Source of the DNA: Acidobacteriota bacterium
GTDB lineage: Bacteria; Acidobacteriota; Vicinamibacteria; Vicinamibacterales; UBA2999
Direction: 5' to 3'
Length of the DNA stretch: 48,007 nt
NCBI GenBank assembly: GCA_027622905.1
Contig: JAQBVV010000008.1
Coordinates: 1 to 48,007, forward strand
In this document: piece after piece, positions 37,312-48,007 of the stretch
Layout of the letters: each line of letters begins with the position of its first letter
Numbering within the stretch: the first letter of the stretch is position 1
Program-made: the position numbers and the translations under genes
Notes under the pieces: model-generated
Told to the model about the DNA's origin: nothing
Database searches by the model: none
The model's input: only the letters and a program-made list of their open reading frames with translations

Positions 37312-38753
37312 ACCTCGCGGATCGGCTTCGTGCCGTCGTGCGGCCGGGTGATCCGGCTGGTCTGGCGCGCCCGTCTGAGGTTCCCGGACTCTCTGGTGTC
37401 GCGGACGCAACTGCGATCCAGGCACGCGCGGATGGTGCGGCAGACGTGCTTGGCGGAGAGTGGCGCACGGCGAGGGGGGCGAGTGGGGCGAGTGGGGCGA
37501 GTGGACTGTCAGCGCCGGCGGGCTCTTCAGCCAGCGCTGATTCGTCGGGTCGCCTGGCGACCCGACCTCGCCATGTCGTGATCGATCGGCACTATCCAGC
37601 GGGGCATCGTTTCGGACGCACGGCCCTGGCCGATTGCCTTCCAAATGACGACGGACTGTGGCCACGGGCGGGTCTGCTGTTGTCAGGCGACGGCGCCCGG
37701 GACGCGCTTCGTGGCAGGTTGCTGTTTTTCGATCTTGAGACCACTGGGCTTGGAGGTGGGGCGGGAGTCTACGCATTTCTTGTTGGGTGCGGCTGGTTCG
37801 ATGGAGCGACGTTTCGGACCAGGCAGTACTTTTTGAGCAACTATGCCGCTGAGCGGGGGTTGCTCCAGGATGTCGCCGATACGATGGCCGCCTTCGGTGC
37901 GCTGGTGACCTATAACGGGAAGAGTTTCGACCTGCCGTTGATCGATACCCGGTTCCTGTTTCACCGCGTGTCTGGGTCTCACGGCAGCCTGGCGCATCTC
38001 GATTTGCTCCATACCGCGCGGCGGCTGTGGCGGCCTCCAGTGCCAGTGTCTTCTTCGGCGGGGGCCGGAGAACGACCAGCTGCGGTGCCGTGCCGACTCA
38101 CGCATGTCGAGGAGACGGTTCTCGGTCACGTGCGACAGGGAGATGTCCCAGGCGCCGAGATTCCGTCGCGTTATTTTCACTATGTCAGAACGGGCGACGT
38201 GCGCCAGCTCGAAGCGGTGCTGGAGCACAATCGTCTCGATCTGCTCGCGCTCGCGATGTTGACGGCGACCGCGGCGAATCTCCTTGAACAGGGCGCGGGT
38301 GGCGCACGCACGGCGCGCGAGGCGCTCGGTCTTGGGCGATTGTTTGACCGCGCCGGCATGGGCGCTGAGGCACGAGCGTGTTACGCCAGAGCGGCGGGCG
38401 TGGTTCCCGCGGGTGCTCGGTTTGCCGACGCCGACGCGCTCACGTGCGCTGAGGCGTTGCGCGCGTTGGCAGTGCTCTGCCGACGTGAGCGGCGGCACCC
38501 CGAGGCTGCCGAGGCCTGGCGGGGCGTGCTCGGGCTGCGGCACTGCCCGCCACGGATCGCTCAGCAGGCCTCCGAGGCGTTGGCCGTGCACCACGAGCAC
38601 CGGCTGGGGGATCTCAGCGCGGCACGCCACTTTGCGATGCACGCGATCAGATTTCCAGGGAGTCACAGCCGGGTGCGTGCCGCACGTCACCGCCTTGCGC
38701 GTCTCGATCGCAAGCTCGGTGTGGTGTCGGTTCCCCCGGCACCGCTGTTCTAG
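37308..38753 (+). CDS. mrfB: DEDD 3'-5' exonuclease (MrfB/YprB-like)
   Basis: ATGA overlap with mrfA; LLFFDLETTGLGGG (D/E), LVTYNGKSFDLPLIDTR (D), HNRLDLLALAML (H/D); TPR-like C-term. Confidence 0.82.
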   Translation: MNLADRLRAVVRPGDPAGLARPSEVPGLSGVADATAIQARADGAADVLGGEWRTARGASGASGASGLSAPAGSSASADSSGRLATRPRHVVIDRHYPAGHRFGRTALADCLPNDDGLWPRAGLLLSGDGARDALRGRLLFFDLETTGLGGGAGVYAFLVGCGWFDGATFRTRQYFLSNYAAERGLLQDVADTMAAFGALVTYNGKSFDLPLIDTRFLFHRVSGSHGSLAHLDLLHTARRLWRPPVPVSSSAGAGERPAAVPCRLTHVEETVLGHVRQGDVPGAEIPSRYFHYVRTGDVRQLEAVLEHNRLDLLALAMLTATAANLLEQGAGGARTAREALGLGRLFDRAGMGAEARACYARAAGVVPAGARFADADALTCAEALRALAVLCRRERRHPEAAEAWRGVLGLRHCPPRIAQQASEALAVHHEHRLGDLSAARHFAMHAIRFPGSHSRVRAARHRLARLDRKLGVVSVPPAPLF

Positions 38754-38785
38754 ATCAGGCTGGCGTTCGGAATCAGGCTGGCGTT
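38754..38785. repeat. Direct repeat atcaggctggcgtt, two copies, 18-bp spacing
   Basis: 38754-38767 and 38772-38785, identical. Confidence 0.9.
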
Positions 38786-38916
38786 GTAATGCTGGCGTGG
38801 GGTGCGGCGGGTCTGGCGCGGATTTCATTTCCGCGTGGCGGACCGTCGAGGTACTCCCCGCGGCATGCGTCGACTGCCTGCGGTTCCTCGGAAGCTACGC
38901 GCTCACGAAATCCGCG

Positions 38917-39204
38917 CTAGGCGGTCGCCGCCGCCTTGGGTGGTTTCGCGACGCGAGGCTTGGCCGCCCTTGCAGCTTTTGCGGCGAGTTTCCGCTGCTC
39001 CGACGTTTGCGCACCAAACTTCTTGGTAAACCGCTCGACGCGACCTTCGGTGTCGATGAGTTTCTGGCGGCCGGTGAAGAACGGATGGCACGCCGAGCAG
39101 ATCTCAAGGTGCAGTTCCGATTTGGTCGACCGCGTCTTGAACGTGTTGCCGCACGCGCAGCGCGCTTCGACCTCTTGATATGCCGGGTGGATCCCCTCTT
39201 TCAC
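38917..39204 (-). CDS. rpmE: 50S ribosomal protein L31 with Lys/Ala-rich C-terminal extension
   Basis: [67 protein letters not shown] start, AAGGAG SD. Confidence 0.95.
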   Translation of the reverse strand: MKEGIHPAYQEVEARCACGNTFKTRSTKSELHLEICSACHPFFTGRQKLIDTEGRVERFTKKFGAQTSEQRKLAAKAARAAKPRVAKPPKAAATA

Positions 39205-39237
39205 AGCGAACTCCTTCGGAACACGGATAAAAGAGGA

Positions 39238-39243
39238 ATTATA
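39238..39243 (-). promoter_or_regulatory. Putative extended -10 promoter element for rpmE
   Basis: Minus strand TGC-TATAAT about 34 bp upstream of the GTG; no convincing -35. Confidence 0.4.
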
Positions 39244-39357
39244 GCATGCGCTATACTCGTGCATTCTGACTGTATCTGACTCACGTTCGTCCGGGTCAGG
39301 CTTACCTGAGCTGGTCTTGCCTGACTCTCTAGTACCTGACTCTCTCGCCTGATTCTC

Positions 39358-40164
39358 TTGCCTGACTCACCCTATTCGGACTCACCCTCGTCGGGCTTGC
39401 CTGTGCCGGCAGCGTCGCTCATCCGTCCAGACCTGTCAGTCGTTGTCCCGGCGTTCAACGAGGGAGACACGATCGGAGGTTGCCTCAGGGACCTGCAAGC
39501 CCACCTTGAGGGGTTGAGCCTCACCTGGGAGATCGTCGTGGTCGACGATGGAAGCACCGACGGCACGAGAGGCGTCGTCGAGGAGTTCACGAAGGCGGAG
39601 CCTCGTATTCGCCTGGTGACTGGCGCGAGGGCCGGGAAGGGCGCTGCGGTGCGGCGAGGCATGCTGGAGGCCCACGGTGCATGGCGGTTCATGGCTGATG
39701 CAGACCTGGCGATGCCCCTGGACAATCTCGATCGGTTCCTGAGCCTGGTCGACGGCGCGTCGCCTCCTGATGTGCTCATCGGCTCGCGGGAGGCCCCGGG
39801 GGCCGAGCGGCAGGGCGAGCACTGGCTCCGCTATGTGATCGGGCGTGTGTTCAACAGGTACGTGCGCATGCTTGTCCTGCCCGGTATCACAGACACGCAA
39901 TGCGGGTTCAAGCTTTTCAGCGCCGCAGCCGTTGAGCACCTGTTCCAGCGTGTGACCGTTGGCGGATTCGCCTTCGATGTGGAACTGCTTGTGCTGGCGC
40001 GCCGTGCCGGCTACGAGATTCGAGAGGTGGGGATCGCGTGGCATGGCCGTCCGGATAGTCGCGTCGCGGTGACTCGCGGCGCCGCGGCCTTCGGAGACGT
40101 GCTTCGCGTGTGGTGGAACGCCTGGACGGGGAGGTACGGGCGTCGGTCCGCGCCCAGAGGTTGA
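39358..40164 (+). CDS. Family 2 glycosyltransferase (dolichyl-phosphate beta-glucosyltransferase-like)
   Basis: [63 protein letters not shown]. Start codon uncertain (TTG 39358, 39397 or GTG 39403). Confidence 0.88.
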   Translation: MPDSPYSDSPSSGLPVPAASLIRPDLSVVVPAFNEGDTIGGCLRDLQAHLEGLSLTWEIVVVDDGSTDGTRGVVEEFTKAEPRIRLVTGARAGKGAAVRRGMLEAHGAWRFMADADLAMPLDNLDRFLSLVDGASPPDVLIGSREAPGAERQGEHWLRYVIGRVFNRYVRMLVLPGITDTQCGFKLFSAAAVEHLFQRVTVGGFAFDVELLVLARRAGYEIREVGIAWHGRPDSRVAVTRGAAAFGDVLRVWWNAWTGRYGRRSAPRG

Positions 40165-40175
40165 GTCTTGCGCCG

Positions 40176-41558
<1,383 letters not shown>

Positions 41559-42157
41559 AGTTCTTCCAATCCTTCCCCTGACTGCGCTGACACCAGCGAG
41601 ATGGGGACGTCAAACAACGATTTGAGTTCACGATCGTGGCGCGAGCGCTGGGCGCGCGTCAATTTGTCCACTTTGGTACCGACGATACTGCGCGGACAGG
41701 GCTGCGACCGCAACCAGCCCCAGGCATCCAGATCCGATTGAAGGCCTGGATGCCGCACGTCAATCAGGAGCAGCGCGCCGATAGCCTTTCGATCGGCTGC
41801 ACCGCCGACCCGAAATTCGTCGGGACGCGTCTTCCGACCTTCCGCCCTGGCAAAGTACGCGTCGGTCAGCCGGCTGAACTCCGCACCCGACGCATCGCCG
41901 CCTCGGGCATACCCGTATCCCGGCAGATCAACCAGGTAGAACGCCGGCCCCAGCCCTCGCTTGACGCGATAAAAGTTGGCAAGACGGGTCTTGCCTGGTG
42001 CGGCACTCGTGCGAGCCACCTTCTGCCTTGCCAGCGCGTTGATTAGCGTCGACTTGCCAACATTGGATCGTCCGATCATGGCGACTTCCGCCAACCGGTC
42101 GCGCGGGAAATCGTCGACGCCCGCCGCACTCGTGACGAACTCGGCAGAAATCCGCAA

Positions 42158-44542
42158 CTAATGTGTGCGGGTATCTCCCGCGTCCACGGCTTCCGCCACG
42201 ACGGGGGTGGCGGGGATACGTGTCGGCAAAGGTCCGGCGAGGGCAATCTTCAGCACTTCGTCCATCGTTGACACGAGATGCAGGTCAAGCGCATCGAGGA
42301 CAGACTTCGGAATGTCCGCGAGGTCCTTCTCGTTGTCGCGCGGCAGAATGATATTGGTGACCCCGGCTCGGTGGGCCGCGAGTACCTTCTCCTTGATTCC
42401 GCCGATCGGCAGGACCTTGCCGCGCAGGGTGATCTCGCCGGTCATGGCCACATCGCGCCGCGTTGGAATCTTCGTCAGGGCCGACACCAGTGTGGTGGCC
42501 ATTGTGATCCCTGCTGATGGCCCGTCTTTCGGGATCGCGCCTTCGGGCACGTGCACGTGGATATCGATCTTCGAATGGAAGTCTTCCGGCAGGCTCAGTT
42601 CAGCGGCCTTCGAACGCACGTAGCTCAACGCAGCCTGTGCCGACTCCTGCATGACGTCACCCAGCTTCCCGGTCAATGTCAACTTCCCCTTGCCAGCCAT
42701 GAGCGTGGCTTCGCTGACGAGCAGTTCGCCCCCGACTTCGGTCCACGCGAGGCCGGTGGCGATCCCCACCTCGTTCTGTTCCTCGGCCATGCTCGGGCGG
42801 AAGCGCGGCACGCCAAGATGCGTGGTCACGCCTTCGGCCGTGATCTCTTCCGTGTACGCTTTGCCCTGATCAACGACCTTTCGCGCGACTTTGCGGCAGA
42901 TGGACGAGATTTCTCGCTCGAGGTTCCGAACACCCGCCTCGCGCGTGTAGCGCTGAATAATGGTCTGAATGGCGTCCTGACGAATGACGATGTTCTTCTT
43001 CGTGAGGCCCGAGCCTTCGATCGCCTTTGGCGCCAGGAAGCGCATCGCAATCTCCGTTTTTTCCTGTTCGGTGTACCCGGCCAGTTGCAGCACTTCCATG
43101 CGGTCGCGCAGGGCCTGGGGCACCGTGTGGAGCACGTTGGCGGTGCAGATGAACATCACGTGCGAGAGGTCGTACTCGACGTCGAGGTAGTGGTCAAGAA
43201 ACGAGCCGTTTTGCTCGGGGTCGAGCACTTCCAGCAGCGCGGCCGAGGGGTCGCCACGGAAGTCCATCGACATCTTGTCGATCTCGTCCAGGAGAAAGAC
43301 CGGATTCTGCGTGCCGGCCTTCTTCATCATCTGGATGATCTGGCCGGGGAAGGCGCCGATGTACGTGCGCCGGTGCCCGCGCACCTCCGCCTCGTCGCGC
43401 ACGCCGCCGAGCGACAGCCGAACGAACTTGCGATTCATCGCGCGCGCGATCGACTTGGCCAGCGATGTCTTGCCTACGCCGGGAGGCCCGGAAAACGTCA
43501 AGATGGTGGCCTTGGGCTTTCTGACGAGCGAGCGGACGGCCAGAAACTCCAGGATCCGGTCCTTGATCTTGTCGAGACCGTAGTGGTCCTCGTGCAAGAC
43601 GGCTTCAGCGTGCTTCAGGTCCCGGTTCTCGCGCGTCTTCTTGTACCAGGGGACGGCGATGAGCCAGTCGAGGTAGTTGCGCGACACGGTGGCCTCGGCC
43701 GACATCGGAGGCATCGCTTCGAGTCGCTTCAACTCCTGGACGGCCTTCTCCTCCACGTCCTTCGGCATCTTGGCCTGCTGAATCTTCTTCTTCAGCTCGT
43801 CGACCTCGTCGCCCTTCTCGTCCTTGCGACCAAGCTCCTTCTGGATCGCCTTCATCTTCTCGTTGAGGTAGTACTCCTTCTGCGCCTTCTCCATCTGCTT
43901 CTTCACGCGAGACTGGATTCGGCGATCCACCTGGAGCTTGTCGACTTCGATTTCGAGGATGCCGGCGATGCGGTTCAGGCGTTCGAGCGGGGAGTTGATC
44001 TCCAGCAGGTTCTGCTTCTCGTCCACCCCGACGAGCAGGTGAGCGGCGATGGTGTCGGCGAGCTTGCCGGGGTCGTCCACGCGGACGGCTGCGATCATCG
44101 CGTCGTAGTGAAGGTTGTTGGACAACTTGACGTACTGCTCAAACAGCGTCACCACGCGACCCATGGTGGCCTCGACGTCGCCAGCCGCCTCCTTCTGCTT
44201 CGCCAGGACCTTGATCACGACGCGGTAGAAGCCCTTGTCTTCCTTCCACTCGACGGCTCGTGCCCGATCCACGCCCTCGACGAGGACCTTGATGTTGCCA
44301 TCAGGCAACTTGAGGCTCTGTACCACGTTGGCCACGCAGCCCATCGTGTACACGTCGTCAGGCTTCGGATCGTCGATCGACGCGTCGTGCTGGACGGCGA
44401 GGAAGATCCGCTTGTCCTTCAGCAGCGCGTGCTCCAGCGCACGCGTCGATGACGGGCGTCCAATGACGAACGGCATCATCATGTGGGGGAAGACGACCAC
44501 GTCCCTGAGCGGGACGATCGGGAGCGTTTCGTAGACTTCCAT
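42158..44542 (-). CDS. lon: Endopeptidase La (Lon protease)
   Basis: [48 protein letters not shown], catalytic [11 protein letters not shown]. Confidence 0.98.
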   Translation of the reverse strand: MEVYETLPIVPLRDVVVFPHMMMPFVIGRPSSTRALEHALLKDKRIFLAVQHDASIDDPKPDDVYTMGCVANVVQSLKLPDGNIKVLVEGVDRARAVEWKEDKGFYRVVIKVLAKQKEAAGDVEATMGRVVTLFEQYVKLSNNLHYDAMIAAVRVDDPGKLADTIAAHLLVGVDEKQNLLEINSPLERLNRIAGILEIEVDKLQVDRRIQSRVKKQMEKAQKEYYLNEKMKAIQKELGRKDEKGDEVDELKKKIQQAKMPKDVEEKAVQELKRLEAMPPMSAEATVSRNYLDWLIAVPWYKKTRENRDLKHAEAVLHEDHYGLDKIKDRILEFLAVRSLVRKPKATILTFSGPPGVGKTSLAKSIARAMNRKFVRLSLGGVRDEAEVRGHRRTYIGAFPGQIIQMMKKAGTQNPVFLLDEIDKMSMDFRGDPSAALLEVLDPEQNGSFLDHYLDVEYDLSHVMFICTANVLHTVPQALRDRMEVLQLAGYTEQEKTEIAMRFLAPKAIEGSGLTKKNIVIRQDAIQTIIQRYTREAGVRNLEREISSICRKVARKVVDQGKAYTEEITAEGVTTHLGVPRFRPSMAEEQNEVGIATGLAWTEVGGELLVSEATLMAGKGKLTLTGKLGDVMQESAQAALSYVRSKAAELSLPEDFHSKIDIHVHVPEGAIPKDGPSAGITMATTLVSALTKIPTRRDVAMTGEITLRGKVLPIGGIKEKVLAAHRAGVTNIILPRDNEKDLADIPKSVLDALDLHLVSTMDEVLKIALAGPLPTRIPATPVVAEAVDAGDTRTH

Positions 44543-44603
44543 GTGGGTCCTTGTGATCCGGAAACCGGAGGGTCTCCGCGACTGAGGGGCCGACGCTTTC
44601 GGC

Positions 44604-45851
<1,248 letters not shown>

Positions 45852-45877
45852 ACGTCAACCGGAAGCCTTCATCGATG

Positions 45878-46489
45878 CTACACCCGTTTCCGGATGACGT
45901 CATCGATAATCCCGTATTCCTTCCCCTGATCCGCGGACATGATGTAATCCCGTTCCGTGTCCTCCTGGATGCGCTTCACCGGCTGCCCCGTGTGGTGGAC
46001 GAGGATCTCGTTCAACCGTTCGCGCATGCGCAGGATCTCGCGTGCTGCGATATCGATGTCGGTGGCCTGGCCAGCCAGGCCCTGCATGAGCGGCTGGTGG
46101 ATCACGATGCGCGAATTCGGCAGCGAGTAGCGTTTGCCGCTGGCGCCCGCCGCCAGCAGCACGGCTGCCATCGACGCGGCCTGCCCGATGCAGAAGGTCT
46201 GTACATCCGGCTTGATGAATTGCATCGTGTCGTAGATCGCAAGCCCGGCCGTGATCGATCCTCCGGGACTGTTGATATACAGAAGGATGTCCTTGTCCGG
46301 ATCTTCGGCTTCGAGGAACAACATCTGGGCGATGACGAGATTCGCGATGCCGTCGTCGATCGGCGTGCCAACGAAGATGATGCTGTCTTTGAGCAGGCGC
46401 GAGAAGATGTCGTACGCGCGCTCTCCCCGGTTGGTCTGTTCGACCACCATGGGTACCAGCTGGGCGTGAGGTTCGATCGGATGGCGCAT
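45878..46489 (-). CDS. clpP: ATP-dependent Clp protease proteolytic subunit
   Basis: [74 protein letters not shown]. Start [10 protein letters not shown] at 46489. Confidence 0.98.
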   Translation of the reverse strand: MRHPIEPHAQLVPMVVEQTNRGERAYDIFSRLLKDSIIFVGTPIDDGIANLVIAQMLFLEAEDPDKDILLYINSPGGSITAGLAIYDTMQFIKPDVQTFCIGQAASMAAVLLAAGASGKRYSLPNSRIVIHQPLMQGLAGQATDIDIAAREILRMRERLNEILVHHTGQPVKRIQEDTERDYIMSADQGKEYGIIDDVIRKRV

Positions 46490-46559
46490 GGCTGATTGAT
46501 GGTCCGTGTTCACGATCTGCGAATCGCGTGTGGGTAACTGGAGGTTGGCGACAGAATCG

Positions 46560-47852
46560 TCACGGCGTGCCCGTGGTGGGTCTATCCACTATCGTAGCAC
46601 GTGACAACACCAAGTCTACCGCCTTCTCCCGTCGTAAACCCGCATAGAGTCGCGCGATTCCGCCTTCCTTTTCAATTTGTGCCCGCAGAGCCGTCGGCGT
46701 TCGACCCGCCCTGGCTGCGAACCCTTCGATCTCTTTATCGACATCTTCGCTGGCAACCGTAATATCTTCCCGCCGGGCAACCTCATCCAGCACCAGGGCG
46801 CTTGCGGTCGCTTCCTGTGCCGGCTCCCGCTGCGCTTCACGAAATTGCGCCCAGTCGATGCCCGCCTCACGGGGGTCGAGCTTCTGGGAGGCGAGCTGGC
46901 GAGCAAACTCCTCCAGGCGGCGGTCCATCTCCTTTTCGACCAGTGAGGCCGGCAACTCGAACGTGACCCGTTTGGCGAGCTGTGCGAACAGTTCGGCGCG
47001 CACTTCTCGCGTCGCCTTGTCCTCGGCTTCGCGCGTGAGGTCCGCCGTGATGCGTTCGCGCAGTGCGGCGAGCGACTCGAACTCACCCAGGTCCTTGGCG
47101 AATTCGTCATCAAGCTCCGGCAGCACGCGGCGCCGTATCCCCGTGAGCGTCACGGTGTAGGTCTGATCGGTGTCCGCCAGATCCGACGCGGGGTAGTCCG
47201 CGGGAAAGTGAATCGTGAACGTTCTCGACTCGTCGGGATTCATCCCGAGCAGCTCTGCGTCGAATCCCGGCGGGTTCCCCGGCGCGCCCAGCTGAACGGT
47301 GACCTCGTCGTGGTGGTCGAGCTGGCCGTCGGGACCCGTGCGATCGAGGACAAGCACCACCGCGTCGCTTTCGGCGACCGCGCGTCCCTCGACCGGCTCG
47401 TAGGTGCCCGCCCGATCGCGAAGGCGTTGCAGCATGTCGGCAATCGCCTCGTCGGCCACCTCGGTGGATGGGCGCTCGAGCGTGATCGACGAGAAGTCCC
47501 CCGGATCGAACGCAGGGACAGTCTCGATGGCGGCCGTGAACGTCATCGGCCGTCCTTCTTCAAGCTCGACGTCCTTGATGTCGGGCGTGTTGATCGGCTC
47601 GATGCCCCGTTCCTGCATCGCTTCCTCGACGGCTCGAGGAATGAGGTCATGCATCACGTCGTGCATGATCTGTTCTTTGAAGCGCCGCTTGATGAGCGCC
47701 TGCGGTGCCTTGCCCGGCCGGAAGCCGGGAAGCCGCGCCTGTTTCGCGTACCCGCGGGCCACGCGGTTGATTTCCGCGTCGACGACGTCGATGGGGATCT
47801 CGATCGCGACCGTCTTCCGCGTGGCGCTTACGTCCGTAACTTCAGTCTTCAT
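46560..47852 (-). CDS. tig: Trigger factor
   Basis: [19 protein letters not shown] and order tig-clpP-clpX. Confidence 0.97.
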   Translation of the reverse strand: MKTEVTDVSATRKTVAIEIPIDVVDAEINRVARGYAKQARLPGFRPGKAPQALIKRRFKEQIMHDVMHDLIPRAVEEAMQERGIEPINTPDIKDVELEEGRPMTFTAAIETVPAFDPGDFSSITLERPSTEVADEAIADMLQRLRDRAGTYEPVEGRAVAESDAVVLVLDRTGPDGQLDHHDEVTVQLGAPGNPPGFDAELLGMNPDESRTFTIHFPADYPASDLADTDQTYTVTLTGIRRRVLPELDDEFAKDLGEFESLAALRERITADLTREAEDKATREVRAELFAQLAKRVTFELPASLVEKEMDRRLEEFARQLASQKLDPREAGIDWAQFREAQREPAQEATASALVLDEVARREDITVASEDVDKEIEGFAARAGRTPTALRAQIEKEGGIARLYAGLRREKAVDLVLSRATIVDRPTTGTP

Positions 47853-47939
47853 GGGAGAGATCCGGAATGATTCTGGGGTCCACCTGGCGTGGCGTGCCGG
47901 CCGACGCTCACGTCACCGTCAAGCGTGAGCAAAGGCCGG

Positions 47940-48007
47940 TGCGAAAGGAGGGACTCGAACCCCCATACCTTTTCAGGTACCAGATCCTAAGTCTGGCGCG
48001 TCTGCCA
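47940..48007 (-). tRNA. tRNA-Leu(UAG), 3' portion; 5' end runs off the window
   Basis: Minus strand TGGCAGACGCGCCAGACTTAGGATCTGGTACCTGAAAAGGTATGGGGGTTCGAGTCCCTCCTTTCGCA: anticodon loop CTTAGGA, long variable arm TACCTGAAAAGGTA, T-arm GGTTCGAGTCC. Confidence 0.93.

Noticed and set aside
42551-44452. 633-aa ORF on + strand
   Set aside because: Fully antisense to lon; composition typical of high-GC shadow ORFs, with no recognizable domain.

Overview
High-GC bacterial chromosomal window, gene-dense, with an Acidobacteria-like feel (lineage is inference from gene content only). Housekeeping genes: an EF-P-like protein of the YeiP/EfpL type, a three-subunit proton-translocating transhydrogenase (pntA1/pntA2/pntB), a CBS/cysteine-synthase fusion, a DEAD-box helicase, rpmE, and the block tRNA-Leu-tig-clpP-clpX-lon-engB-rho at the right end. 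Left third: mostly accessory or metabolic genes (non-canonical SDR, glycosyltransferase, DUF3014, AlkB, OsmC, a 7TM sensor, class V aminotransferase, S9 peptidase, acyltransferase-like membrane protein). The most interesting block is the ~12 kb co-directional cluster at 13138-25944: VWA/GATase-like membrane protein, caspase/legumain-fold protein apparently lacking the catalytic Cys, MoxR ATPase, DUF58 protein, second VWA/BatA-like protein, a ~106-bp MITE-like palindromic element, a 1197-aa Gln/Gly-rich coiled-coil membrane protein, and two tandem DUF4159 proteins. Other points of interest: an mrfA-mrfB-like DNA repair pair, an N-terminal remnant of a large restriction endonuclease/helicase, and a frameshifted, truncated IS3-type transposase remnant in a decayed intergenic region. 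No CRISPR array or complete mobile element was found.
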